This document shows positions 35,183-47,099 of a DNA stretch of 64,000 nt, in pieces. Location of the stretch: assembly GCA_030248135.1 (NCBI GenBank), contig JASANC010004967.1:1-64000 (forward strand). The letters are read 5' to 3'. This DNA comes from Theristus sp. LFF4_11. Its lineage: Eukaryota; Nematoda; Chromadorea; Monhysterida; Xyalidae. The position numbers and the translations under genes were made by a program. Position 1 is the stretch's first letter. Each line of letters starts with the position of its first letter. The notes beneath the pieces are model-generated. The model searched no databases. It had not been told where the DNA came from and worked only from the letters and a program-made list of their open reading frames with translations.

Positions 35183-35325
35183 ATTATCTAAAAATGCGGG
35201 AGACGCATATAAAAGGAGGAATATGGCCTTGTGTAAGCAGTGAAAGACTTGGCTCGACAACGCTTTTCAAGTCTCTGATGTGGTACACACGGATACAAGT
35301 ACATAAGAGTCATATTTTTGCGCCG
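35183..35325 (+). ncRNA. Candidate small structured RNA gene, copy 1 of an inverted pair
   Basis: 143 bp, repeated without a mismatch on the opposite strand at 36085-36227. It contains a TATA-like ATATAAAAGG, then CCTTGT|GTAAGC (a perfect-looking 5' splice site), a hairpin with stem GACTTG/CAAGTC, and an Sm-site-like ATTTTTG near the end (35314-35320). That order (short exon, splice donor, stem-loop, Sm site) is the layout of spliced-leader RNAs. The sequence is not one I recognise as a known SL or snRNA, and the alternative is simply the inverted termini of a transposon. Confidence 0.3.
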
Positions 35326-36084
35326 CGTTTGTTGTTTAAAAGCTTGCTGAAAAGCGTAAAAAATTTGAAGTTATCTAGATATTTTTCAATTGTCCTCTTC
35401 AGTTTAGTCTAAAATCACATCATGTGCGAAATTCTGTACAGCATGGCCGAATAAATGAGGCAGTCCATCAAGGCGGGATTAGTCGCTGACTAGGAGTTGT
35501 CTTTTTCAAAAATGCCAACATAATTTCCAATCATGTGTGCAAGGGAAAAAGAATGAACAGAATAATACGGATAATCCATTAGTTTAAAAAAACGCGTCAA
35601 ATTTGGCATACAATTTGGTTTCTGAACTTCTTTTTTGTTTCATTCAAAATTCGCGCGCTCCTTGCACCCTGAAAAAAACTGCCATGTTTAATCGGCTATA
35701 CTGTAAATTCTGTGCAAAAAACAGAAACATCAGAGATTGCAAAACATTGCTGCATGTAGCTTTATCGTTGTTGCTGACGTACGCACCGCTGTGCATACAG
35801 CAGCACCAGTGCAAAAAGTGTTGTCTTCCGTTGATTTTCACCCTTTTTACCAAACTCTTGTGACAGGATAAACCGGTGAGTCTTTGCCTTTGCCACAGAA
35901 GGAGACCTTGCGTTCCCAATGCCTCTGTGATACACTTTGTGCAAACCAGTGTCAGCGATCTAAAGTCTGATCGTTATTTTAGTGGTTTTAGAGATCGCTA
36001 AATGCTAGAAAAAAGCAAATGTGAAAGTTTCATTTGTTTACAATGTACGAGGGTTGCCACTTGCAACCGAAATAAAAAAATAAA

Positions 36085-36227
36085 CGGCGCAAAAATATGA
36101 CTCTTATGTACTTGTATCCGTGTGTACCACATCAGAGACTTGAAAAGCGTTGTCGAGCCAAGTCTTTCACTGCTTACACAAGGCCATATTCCTCCTTTTA
36201 TATGCGTCTCCCGCATTTTTAGATAAT
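36085..36227 (-). ncRNA. Candidate small structured RNA gene, copy 2 (inverted)
   Basis: Exact reverse complement of 35183-35325, 759 bp away. Identity over 143 bp in otherwise unrelated flanks implies recent duplication, gene conversion, or transposon termini. The intervening 35326-36084 has no convincing frame. Confidence 0.3.
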
Positions 36228-36309
36228 ATTCTGACTTTTATATAAGCCCCAAAGGTCGGACCAAAATCACAATATGTTGGTCACACATTCTTCTAAACCC
36301 CGGACAACT

Positions 36310-37645
36310 CAGGTTTTTCATTTTTCGTTTTTAGGCCAATTTCGTCTATGCTATTTTTACGGCCGATTCGCCCAAAATCGTCACGATTCAGTACCTAGAA
36401 TTGCTCACATAAGAAAACTGACCCAAAAGCCGTGATCGGCGCAATGAATTACCATGGAAAACACCGATTTCTTGTTTTCCATTTCTGGACCGGTTTCACT
36501 AAATTCCACGGCCGATTTGCCCGAAATCGTCACGATTCGGTATGTAGAGTTGCTCACATGAAAAAACTAACACAAAATCCGTGATCAGTGTATTTAATTA
36601 CCATGGAAAAAAAGTTTTTTCGTTTTTCATTTCTGGACCGATTTCGCCAATTTCCACGGCCGATTCGCCCGAAATCGTCACGATTCGGTATCTAGAGTAG
36701 CTCACGTAAGAAAACTAACCAAAATCCGTGATCACCGAATTGAATTACCCTGGAAAACATCTTTTTCTCGTTTTTCGTATCCGGACTGATTTCGCCAATT
36801 TCCACGACCGATTCGCCCGAAATCGTCACGATTCAGTATCTAGAGTTGCTCACATAAGAAAACTAATCAAAAATCCGTGATCAGCGCATTGAATTACCAT
36901 GGAAAACACCCTTTTCTTGTTTTTCGTTTCTGGACCGATTTTGCCAATTTCCACGGCCGATTCGCCCGAAATCGTCACGATTCAGCATCTAGAGTTGCTC
37001 ACGTAAGAAAACTAACCCAATATCCGTGATCAGCGCATTGAATTACCCTGGAAAACATTTTTTCCTTGTTTTTCGTTTCTGGACCGATTTCGCCGATTTC
37101 CACGGCCGATTCGCCCGACATCGTCACGATTCAGCATCTAGAGTTGCTTGCATAAAAAACTAACCCAAAATTCGTAATCAGCGCATTGAATTACCCTGGA
37201 AAACACCCTTTTCTTGTTTTTCGTTTCTGGACCGATTTCGCCAATTTCGACGGCCGATTCGCCCGAAATCGTCACGATTCGGTATCTAGAGTTGCTCACG
37301 TAAGAAAACTAACCCAAAATCCGTGATCAGCGCATTGAATTACTCTGGAAAACACCCTTTTCTTGTTTTTCGTTTCTGGACCGATTTCGCCAATTTCGAC
37401 GGCCGATTCGCCCGAAATCGTCACGATTCGGTATCTAGAGTTGCTCACATAAAAAACTAACCCAAAATCCGTGATCAGCGCATTGAATTACACTGGAAAA
37501 CATAGTTTTCTTGTTTTTCATTTCTGGACCGATTTCGCCGATTTCCACGGCCGATTCGCCGGAAATCGTCACGATTCAGCATCTAGAGTTGCTCACGTAA
37601 GAAAACTAACCCAAAATCCGTAATCAGCGCATTGAATTACTACGG
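36310..37645. repeat. Satellite array, ~148-bp unit, about nine copies
   Basis: Tandem units share TTTCTGGACCGATTTCGCCA, CCCGAAATCGTCACGATTC, TAGAGTTGCTCAC and GTGATCAGCGCATTGAATTA. The CGTCACGATTC motif recurs about every 148 bp from ~36380 to ~37570. Copies differ by a few substitutions and 1-3 bp indels. The unit length is close to one nucleosome. No open frame runs through it. Confidence 0.92.
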
Positions 37646-37689
37646 ACTAGACCTTTTTCCTATTATTTTTCGTAGCTCAGACAAAATTT

Positions 37690-38050
37690 GTAAGAGTGAA
37701 AACTGATACTCAGTCAAAATGCTACGAACTTTCAAAAATGTACAATTTTAACTCAAAAAAGTGCCCGGGCAAAAAAATAAACTAAATTTTCAGAAAATAC
37801 GGATGAAATTACCCTAGGAAACATTTTTGTTCAACTGTGAAAGTGTCCCAGCTAAAAATTGAAAGGGCGAACACTTAAAACCAGGTGAAAACCCTCCAAC
37901 CAATTAAAAATGCCCAATTTTTTACCCAAAAACAGGGTCTGGGTAAAAAATTAACCCGATTTTCAAAATCTCCGGATGGAATTACCCCAGGGAACATTTT
38001 TGTTCGACTGTGAAAGTGTCGCAGGCAAAAATTTAAAGGGCGAACACATG
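37690..38050. repeat. Two-copy ~185-bp direct repeat next to the satellite
   Basis: Two diverged copies share ATTACCC(T/C)AGG(A/G)AACATTTTTG, CTGTGAAAGTGTC and AAAGGGCGAACAC. They are probably a neighbouring degenerate satellite family. Confidence 0.65.
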
Positions 38051-38374
38051 TTGATTACATAGCTGAAAAAAAAAATACAAAGGGAAAGAAGTAACACTGT
38101 TTTCAGAATAGGTTTTTCGTGTCTACAGCGTATGAAAAGTAGTCGGATAAAAATTTTTTCGCGGCTCCAAGCACAACTTTGGGTGTTCGTTTCGTGTGCA
38201 CGGAACCAAGTTTGTGGCTTATACTGTGCTCGCTGGACGCAGCGAGCAAATTTGAAAAAAGCGCGCGAGGGGATAACGGCTCATATTATGCGTGATGCGC
38301 TCTCCGCTCGCTGGCGCTCGCTCGCGCATCCGCATGATAAATACTGCGCAATCTTTCAAGACTAAGATTTTCGA

Positions 38375-41300
38375 ATGACAATGCGCTCCATCTACTACTC
38401 TCACATTCCGCCGTCGACGGCGATTCGCTCGATCGCGCCCAAGATGCGAGTGCTCAAGGACACACTTGCACTGATCCTGTGCTATTCGTGCGCCTTCGGT
38501 GTCGTGTTCAGTCCCGTGCGAACGTTCCTCGCACTCAGCGCCCGCCAGAAACTGTGCGGCCCACTGAGTTTGTTCGCGTTCTACTCGGTCGCTTCCGTCT
38601 CGTACGTTTACGGACCGTCGATGATTTACTCGCATTCGCACAGCGCACTCGCCGCCGGTGCTTGCGTCGTTTATGGTCGGTAACAACCCTGGTTTTTTCG
38701 GTTTGCTGAATCAAGCAAAAGTTCAGATTGTTTGACAACGACAAACTTATGTGTCATCAGACAACGGCATCACATCGTTTTTTTCACACAGGTTTGCTTT
38801 TGTTGCCGTTACTGTACGCCAACAGTGTTGGCCTGATGGTTGCGCTGCTCTTGGTGGCCGCAATCCAAGTAAAAGCTTTTGATTTTGGTTAATTTCAAAT
38901 TTTTTTTCCAATTTGTACGCTGACCCTGATTTGATTGGTTGTGTGTTGCCAATTTGAAAAATTCACCATGTTATCAATTATCAAGCCCTTCTTTTTTCTG
39001 TTGAAAAGTTTTGTTGCTAAGAGCGTCCTTGACTGTAAGAGTATTGTCACGGCATGAACTTGCGCATTTCATGCCTAGGGCCCACTGTGGTGCTCAGCGG
39101 ACACGTACATCGTGAACCGTGCGGCGCAGTACACGTACTTCAGCAAATGCGCGTTCTTCAAGATCAGCATGCCGGATGACGAAAACAACAACAACATTGT
39201 GCCGCAGTTGTTTGCACTGTTTAGCTGTTTGCTCGCTGCTGGCGCTGCCGTCGGCCACCTACTCACCGCCAGTTCGTTGTGCTTTTTGAAACACCGCACT
39301 TGTTCTGGAACATTTACGAAAAGGCATATTTAACACCGTCGAGACAAAGTGCACAATGGCAATGGTTTTGATTAGGTAGCATGTTGACTGCAACACGATT
39401 AACAAAAGTTTCAATCGCAATACCACGTAAATCAATCGATATGCACGTTGATCGGCTGGTGACTTATTTGCTGGTGTGGGAGCAATCATCTTGTGTGAAA
39501 TCATGCAGCCATTCACAGCCAAAAGTTACGTTGCTAAAAAATTGTGTTCTTGCACTCAGGCGCTTTTCTGGCTCTGGAGTTGCAAACGTTTGGTGAAACC
39601 GATGGCAGAACTGAATGGGTCGAAGCGTATCACCGTGTCAACGATCACTGTGGAATGCAGTATTGCGATTTGGACAACTTTCGAGAACTTCCTGGATTTT
39701 CAATTGATAGCAACTATTTTGCAAATGATTCTGCCTTTGTTGAGGTTGGTATGGTGTTGCGACATTGTTGCACGTTGCATGCCAGCTTCAAGTGGTTCCT
39801 TCAAGGCGGTGCTTCTTTGACAGCTGCTGACGAGTCCCGCATCAAGCATAGTCCCGACGTATTTCGTGTCCGTGTCAGCAGCGGTGCTGACGTTGGGTGC
39901 CGTGTGCGCGTTCTGCGGCATCAGTCGTATGAACGTGCAGTTTGCCGCCGTCGGCTGCTCCTTCAAGCCGCCCACTCGCACGCATGTGCTTCGCGATCTG
40001 ACGAGGCTGCTAACGGTGATCTGATTTGCACTTCGTTTCATCAGCAACTTATCTTTTATTTTGGCCCCGAGACTTTCTGGCAACGTCAGTGTCACCAAAT
40101 GCTCACGCCAAAAAAAGAGAACTGAATTTTCAGCATTACAACCTTTGAAAACAATTTTTTACGGGACCTCTTTGTTTTGTAAGCGTCCGCATTCAACGTA
40201 CGCGCTATTGATTCCACCGATGATGTTCCGCGGTGTCAACGAAGCATTCGTACACGTGCTGGTGGCAAAGGTGAACTTTTGCGGCGTTATCGAGTTTAGT
40301 TCAAACAATTTTGTACAGGGTGAGCCAAAAAAGGCTCCAACTTCAAAATGCTCTCACTGATTGAGACCTTATCACTTAAAATTTAGAACACTGTTAGAAC
40401 ATTTCGGGAGGTTTTTTCTGATTTAAATTTTTATTGATTTTGCACGTTTCAATTCAATTTAACAGTGTAATTTTCAAAAAATAGCAATTTTTGACACAAA
40501 AACAATGTTCATCGATCGATAATCTGCATTTTTCACTGCAGAAAAAAGGTCGGTCTGCTATGATGAAAAAATCAGAGTGGCAAATTGTGGAATTGAAAAA
40601 AAAAGAAAAAACAATTTGCATCTGAAACGATAAATTCGCATCTGTTCTGAGCAGAACCGCTCACGCACACTCAGACTCACAGTGAAACATTAGAGTTATG
40701 AAAAACTGCTCAAATGCGATTCGCCGCGTTCGGTAATTTCAAGCTATCGTGGGACCCGCGGCAGCGCAGTCCCACAATATCTATATCTATAATACTAAGA
40801 TAGTAACTGTGTATGTAAGTAAGTCAGGTCCGTTCCGCTACGTTGATTGGCTATTAAAATTTACAAGTTTGAGCCAATTTTGCTATTTAAGTCATCATCA
40901 GCTGAATACTCATACACCATTTTCTAATGACAATGCAAAGTTCAAATCGTCATTCCACATGACTTTAGTCATCATGATGCCTTTTGCTCAAGAGCGACAA
41001 CCAACAAGCGAGACAATCGTAAGAATTGCAAGGACTCCATTGTAGACGATGGAGTTTTTTTCACAAAAACAACGAGTTTTTAAAACAATCGCTTGCAAGT
41101 TAATCGCTCTTTTCACAAGGTAGACTTTTTATGAAGCCGGTGTTCACAAGGAGTATTTAGAAAATCGTTGCTTTTTCCTTCATTTGTTTTTTTATCATAG
41201 AAAATGCGTCACTTAGGATATAAAAGCTACATAACAAAACAAAAGCGACCGTTTAACACAATGGGTACTCAGAAACGTGTTGCTTTTTGTTGCACTCGAT

Positions 41301-43807
41301 CAAAAAGAACTGGCTTAGGTTAGGGTAAGCGGGGAAAAGAAGTAAACATGGGAGCTTTAAGTGCTACGGGTGTTCAGTAAAATGTAGAAAATTGTTGCTT
41401 TTTCCTTCATTTGTTTTTTTAATCATAGAAAATGCATCACTTAGGATAGAAAAGCTACATAACAAAACAAAAGCGACCGTTTTACACAATGGGTACTCAG
41501 AAACGTGTTGCTTTTTGTTGCACTCGATCAAAAAGAACTGGCTTAGGTTAGAGTAAGCGGGGAAAAGAAGTAAACATTCAAAACAAAAGCGGGAGCTTTG
41601 CTACGGATATTCAGTAAAATGTTGCTGTTTTGTCATTTCCATTCTATCAAAAATCCTTGGCTAAGGTGAGGGTTGAAAATAAGAGCAGTAAACATACCAC
41701 ACAAAAGTGGCTGTTTTGCAGCGAATATTCAGAAAAGTTTTGCATTTTTCGTCATTTAAACTTTAAAAGGCTTGGCTTAGGTGAGCTTTGCTACGGGTAT
41801 TCAGTAAAATGTTGCTGTTTTGTCATTTCCATTCTATCAAAAATCCTTGGCTAAGGTTAGGGTTAAAGGTAAGAGTAGTAAACATACCACACAAAAGTGG
41901 CCGTTTTGCAGCGAATATTCAGAAATTTTTTGCATTTTTCGTCATTTAAACTTTAAAAACCTTAGCTTAGGTTAGAGTAAGCGGGAAAAAGAAGATACTT
42001 ATCAAAACGAAAGTTGGCGTTTCGCAACAATTGTTCAGAGTGTTGCCTTTTTGACATTTACACTCTAAAAGGCCTGGCTTAGGTTAGGGTAAGCGGGTAA
42101 AAAACCATTACCAAGTCAAAAGCGGGTGCTTTCCAATGGGTATTTAGAACAGTGTTGCCTATTCAGAAATGACAGCTGCCTGAAGCAGATTGCTTTTCTT
42201 AAACCTGTATTTTAAACTGGAACAAAAACTTAAACCGGTATCAGTTAATTGTTGTTAACCAAACGACATTGTTTTTTTTATAATTTTTTAACAGGAATGG
42301 CGATTGAACAACATGTGACGACATTGAAAAGCTAACCAAACAAGATTAATTTTAAAACTTTAAGCGGGAATGGCTGTTAATTGATGCTGATCAGAGGAGA
42401 TTGTTTTTTTGATACTTTAAACGGGAAGGACAGTGGAATGCAACTGATTAGAAAAGAATGAAAGGACAAATAAGCGACATTGAAAAGCTAATAAATGCGA
42501 GAATTGATTTTGATACTTTAATAGGGAATGGCAGTTGTTTGTTGCTGATTAAAAAGGTTGTGGATTTTGAGTCCGCGTCGTTGGCAAGGTCAAAAGGGGA
42601 AAACCAACTCAAAAATAATAGTTGTATTTATCAGCTAACCGTGCCGTAGGCACGGGTCAATTTGCTAGTTTGATACTATGTGCGTATTGCTTTTTATAAT
42701 CTTTTTAGTGTTGTGAACACTCGGGTTGTCACCAACGTTGATCATTTGGTATTTGTTTCAGCTAAATCAACCGTATGCATTTCACAACATTTGTCGATTT
42801 TTCATGTTTTCCAGATACCTATTCTGCTGTAGTGAGTGACAGAGACGATATACAAATACAATAGACGATGTACCTTGAGAAAAGTTGGTCAGAAAAACCT
42901 CTCAGTGTTGTAATAGTGCTTCAATTTTCAGCTCGAAGCATCTCAGCACAAGCCAGTGAGAGCATTTTGAAGTTGGAACCTTTTTTGGCTCACCCTGTAA
43001 ATTGTGTTAAAAAATAAACAGCCAGATTGTTTGTCAAAGGCGTTCATAGCCTGCCTCACCGACCGTTCCATTGTCGGCTACGTTTTCTTCTCAGCGTATG
43101 CTTTCTCAGCGTTTCTCTACACGTTCCTGAGCACAGCAATACGACAAATGTCAAAGTGGACGTTCATGCTTGCAGCAACTGCGGTTCAAATTAGGTAAAT
43201 TAAAACTGAAAAAACACACAGGTAAAATTTTACACAAAACAGAAATTGCTTACAATTGTGTGCTAACTTTTTTATTTCAGTGTTCTCACCATAATGTGGC
43301 TGTGGCATGCTCGCGCTGACGATCAGCCGATTCTCTACGTCATCGTGACGTCATCAATGATGGCTGACACCATTTTTCGAGTGCTCTGCCAATGTTTGTA
43401 AAAGCTTCGTGCTTTGTGTGTTTTTTTTTCACGCCTTCGCAACTAAACGCCTGCATCATCAGCGAGTAGCGACTTGTAATTGATTGCGAAAATTCTAGGT
43501 AGGTCAAATGCAACAGTGCAACTATTTTTCCCAGTGTCGCTATAGCGTTTTTTCAGTGCACATCATCGAATACTACTACCCGAAAGAATGGGAGACACCG
43601 TTAACCGGGCTTCGGCTGTTTCAATCGATCGGACTTTCGATTGGCTACGGTTTCTCAGTGCTTCTACCGTGTTTTGTTGCATCGTACATCTGCGTGTTCG
43701 TCTTGTTTCTGGCCAGCACCGTGCCACTGGTAGTGCTGTGTCTCAAAGAACGCCATGGGCCCCCGCGCATCATTTACTTACACTCTAGGTTGATTCGAAA
43801 TTTTTGA
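38375..43807 (+). CDS. unc-93-like: UNC-93-like major facilitator family membrane protein
   Basis: Exons: 38375-38675, 38792-38868, 39079-~39301, 39560-39744, 39824-40015, 40184-40270, 43022-43194, 43281-43393, 43557-43807. With exon 3 ending at 39301 the total is 1,602 nt, 533 residues plus stop. Features typical of UNC-93 proteins: GPLW at the start of exon 3 after a two-helix region, LLIPPMMFRGVNEAF in exon 6 (compare the family's conserved LLIPL-F-G-EQAF block), and alternating hydrophobic helices giving about eleven or twelve spans. In worms UNC-93 regulates two-pore potassium channels; vertebrate UNC93B1 traffics Toll-like receptors. The donor of exon 3 is uncertain: ACTT|GTTCTG keeps phase but is a weak site. 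Intron 6 is 2.75 kb because of the nested transposons at 40316-42997; the other introns are 69-260 nt. Confidence 0.85.
40780..42667 (+). mobile_element. Non-autonomous Helitron (~1.89 kb)
   Basis: Begins TCTATATCTATAATACTAAG after an A and ends CTAG before a T (42664-42667), as expected for insertion between A and T without target duplication. Nine bases before CTAG is the diagnostic 3' hairpin CCGTGCC-GTA-GGCACGG (42638-42654). There is no Rep/helicase frame. A second TC six bases further in could be the true 5' end. A separate 7-bp-stem hairpin (GTGGGAC...GTCCCAC, about 40750-40776) lies just outside the left end. Confidence 0.85.
41160..42110. repeat. Tandem duplications inside the Helitron
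   Basis: A ~230-bp unit is duplicated (starts near 41166 and 41396), then a ~188-bp unit (starts near 41597 and 41785). Each carries GGCTTAGGTTAGGGTAAGCG-like motifs, again telomere-like. Confidence 0.8.
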
Positions 43808-46800
43808 CAAATCGGTATTGCATCTGTGACTTCATGACTAACACGCCGTATGTCTGCTGCTTAATCTAAGCTGTTTTGGCTTTCTTTTCATTTAATAGAT
43901 TTATAGTTAATAGATTTATAATTTATAGTTAATAGCAAATTATAAATGGATGTGATTTATAAATGGATTAGGATTCGTGATTTGTTCTATAAATAACACA
44001 TGAAACAAAACACGAACATCTGCTCCCATTCCATAAAACAACGCATGTTCAACTAAAATGGGCTATAATAGCAAATAAAAATCGACGTCGGATATCTTTC
44101 AGCCACATAAATTGCAAACAAAGGCAAGCAAATTGACTGAAAAACCGCAAGCAACATAAAAAGAAGGCATAGGTTCAATAAGTGTTCCAAATTTCAGCTA
44201 AATATCTCATATTTTGTGACTAATGCGAGCCATTCTTAAACATTTTAAATCTGCACTTTTTTGGCCCACCCTGTAATATGTACATGGAATTTTTTTATCT
44301 TTCAAAATTGTTCTTTTTGATCTTTAGGTCCGATTATAATTTATGACGTCTAAAGAATATTCACATTCAAAAATTTAGTTTCGTACTCTGGTGTTTTGCA
44401 GTTTCATTTTGAATCTGGCCTTTTGAACGGTTCATCAGAAACTATTTGTTTTCAACGTTACTTTGTCTCCACTTGCTTTGCATTTGTTGTGCAATATTGC
44501 AGTTACCGAAAATTACGTATTATTTTCGCAAGCTGTCCCAGTGGAATTATTCGCGTCGGTAAACAAACATAATAGAAAATTCTCCTGCTCCGCTCCCCAT
44601 ATTTACAAAAGGGAAACTACATGTATAAATAACTGCTAACTGAAACTGGCTGTAGCTGTACGCAAATGCGAAATCAGCATTGTGTCGCTTCTAAAATCAA
44701 TAAAACATATCAACTGCTTGTGCTTTCGTACTAAGCTGTCACGTCACACGAAATAATACAGGTAGCTGACTAGCTGACAGCTTTTCGTTTTCAACATTTG
44801 GCAAGCTTAGAAGTTTCACCTTTCCTGTACTATGTATACTTGCTTGTTTGGTCAATAGATGTCAACACGTAAAAGCTGGAAGGTTATTTAAAGCAGTAAT
44901 GTTAGCTATTTTAATGAAGCCGTAAGCGCTGCAATGTGGACAGAAGCCAGAACACTTGAAACACACGCAATACAGGTGTATGCATACACACACACACACA
45001 CACACACACACCACGACCATACCCTTGCCACACACATGTACCTACGAACAGCGACGTGCTCACGCGCTTGTGCATTTCAAAATCAGTTTCCTGGCAAGGT
45101 GTGTTGTTGCTGCTGCCGTCCTGGTGTGGCGTTTTATATTTCAAAAGCAATATTCAGAAATATAAAAATGCCATTTCTGCACGACATGTACACATCCATA
45201 GACGCAACAGTAAAATTTTCAAACAACACAGCACCATCGCCACCAACAACAACAACAACAAGAACAACAACAACAGCAACAAGAACATCAACGCAAACAC
45301 AACGCGCATGTACGCGGTTGTATAGTCAAGGACATTTCACAGCGTCTGTTTCCCCGATGCAATTTTGACTTTGCGACAGAGAGCAGCAATAGTGTGCGTC
45401 CACCTGCGCTGCGACATTTTAGATTTTCATAGCAACGAAATTTCAGTTCTTTCTACAGCCGTGCGTTATCTTTCGTTTTCGTTTCATAATTTCTGTGTAC
45501 AGTTGTTGCCAGCGCAGTGACTCACCCTTAATACACTGTCGTGCACACAGGTATCACAAACCGCCATGTGTGTATTATACTTTTTCAACAGGGCGAATAA
45601 GCCCTTTTCAACAGCGTTTTTAACGGTCACAAATTTTTATATCTTGCTGAAAACTTGTTCAAACATTATAAAAAAACTGCACCGATGTTTAGTGTCGCAC
45701 GCACACAGCTTTGCATAACTGGTGTGATGCTTACGCCTGCCAGTCTGCATTTCTGTCAACGAAATGTTCTTCGATGGTTTGTGAAATAGTTTTTTTTGTT
45801 GATAAGAGGCTGGTATTGCAATATATTTGTTGCACCTGTTTCTTCGTTATAGTTTTTGTATTTGTGTTTTATGTTTTATTATTACTTTTGTTAGCATTCA
45901 TTTTCATCAACTATAAAGTTTTGTGTGTGTCTACGTGATTTTTATTTTAAATTATTTTCTCTCAAATTGAAGTCCGTTTTTCCCACATTTCTGTTTCAAC
46001 ATCCCATGTTTCATCGCCCAGTTTATTATTACATTAGTATGTATTTGCGTTGTTTTACTGTTCAGTGGGTCCAATCCACATTCACGCCCTCCATTCCACG
46101 TTTGAGATTTCCTTATTCATTCTTTGTAATTCCTTTTATTCACAATTCATTTTCGACCACAACATTACACAAGTGTACTGCTGAGCTGAACATACAATAA
46201 AATTCGTTTTCACTATTGAAATTTTATATTATCAACAATGTACATGTGTATTTGCAACCGGCAAGCCTAGTTTGCATCTATTGTCACTTTGGGTGCAACC
46301 ACACTTGTACATTGGGTACGATTGTCACAGTGCCCAGCGTGTGTTGATGTTGATATTCAACATTCACGACAATGGTGGCACAGCACAATGCTCTGGCCGG
46401 TGTCACCCTACTGGTCCGAATTTACATTCTTAGTATCCTGTACTCATATTCGATTTCTGTCCAACATAACGATTTGAACACCACTGATCAGTCTATATAA
46501 TTTTTGTTTTTATTCGTGCTCATGACTTTGATTTTTCTTGCCATATCGTTTTTTTTCTTTTTCATTGCATTTAATTTTATTTCGCAAAACGCGAAATTAA
46601 TGATTGCCGTAACAACTTTGCTATAAACAGTTTTTTTAAACTTTCGAACGCTAATAACTATTTTATTATTATTAAATACTGCGCTGTGACGAGTTTCGTA
46701 AGTTTTCAAAACGTTTGTCTTTTTTTCTCGCTTCATGTAACCTAGTTTTTATTGAACGTTTCTGAAAAGACATGTAAAATCCAGTGGAATTGATGCACCG

Positions 46801-47099
46801 CTTTCTTGACATAATCGATCTGATTGCGTAACCCTGAACGTAGCGCTAGTCCAACTTGCACTATCATATTCATGGAAATTTTAAGCCAACTTGTGTTAAA
46901 AAAATGTTTGAAGGCCTTTTTGCAAAAATCATTATCATATGTGTATTTATTGCAGAAATTTTCCGCAAAATTGTCAAAAACGCGAAGAAAAACACCTGGT
47001 GCTGCAACTATTTTAGCGAAAAAAATTTCGGTACGATGTAGTTTCACAAGTTGCACATTTGTGTCAATTTCGAACGTGAACAAAATTTAAAAAAAAACC
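43808..47099. other. Intergenic region with simple repeats
   Basis: 3.3 kb with no supported gene. It contains a TAGAT/TATAA-rich block at 43905-43960, a diverged TIR end (GGCCCACCCTGTA, ~44263-44275), a CA microsatellite (44986-45011) and a CAA-rich stretch (45243-45290). Confidence 0.6.
44986..45011. repeat. (AC)n microsatellite
   Basis: Thirteen uninterrupted AC units. Confidence 0.95.

Larger units (their letters stand above)
40316..42997. mobile_element. TIR miniature element split by a Helitron
   Basis: 44-bp terminal inverted repeats with one mismatch (CAGGGTGAGCCAAAAAAGG at the left, its complement ending GGCTCACCCTG at the right), flanked by TA on both sides, as in Tc1/mariner elements. 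Removing the Helitron leaves about 0.8 kb with no transposase. Related ends occur at 24436-24482 and, more diverged, at 44240-44275. Confidence 0.85.

Noticed and set aside
35194..35412. 72-codon frame shared by the two inverted arms
   Set aside because: The only shared part is the 143-bp repeat; outside it the frames diverge, and the structured-RNA or transposon-end reading explains the identity better.
36310..37645. CRISPR-like regular repeats
   Set aside because: Units are directly abutting ~148-bp satellite copies with no unique spacers, in an animal genome.
39079..39323. GC donor (AAAAG|GCATAT) for UNC-93 exon 3
   Set aside because: It leaves phase 2, but the next exon at 39560 needs phase 1; the weak GT donor after 39301 fits the phase.
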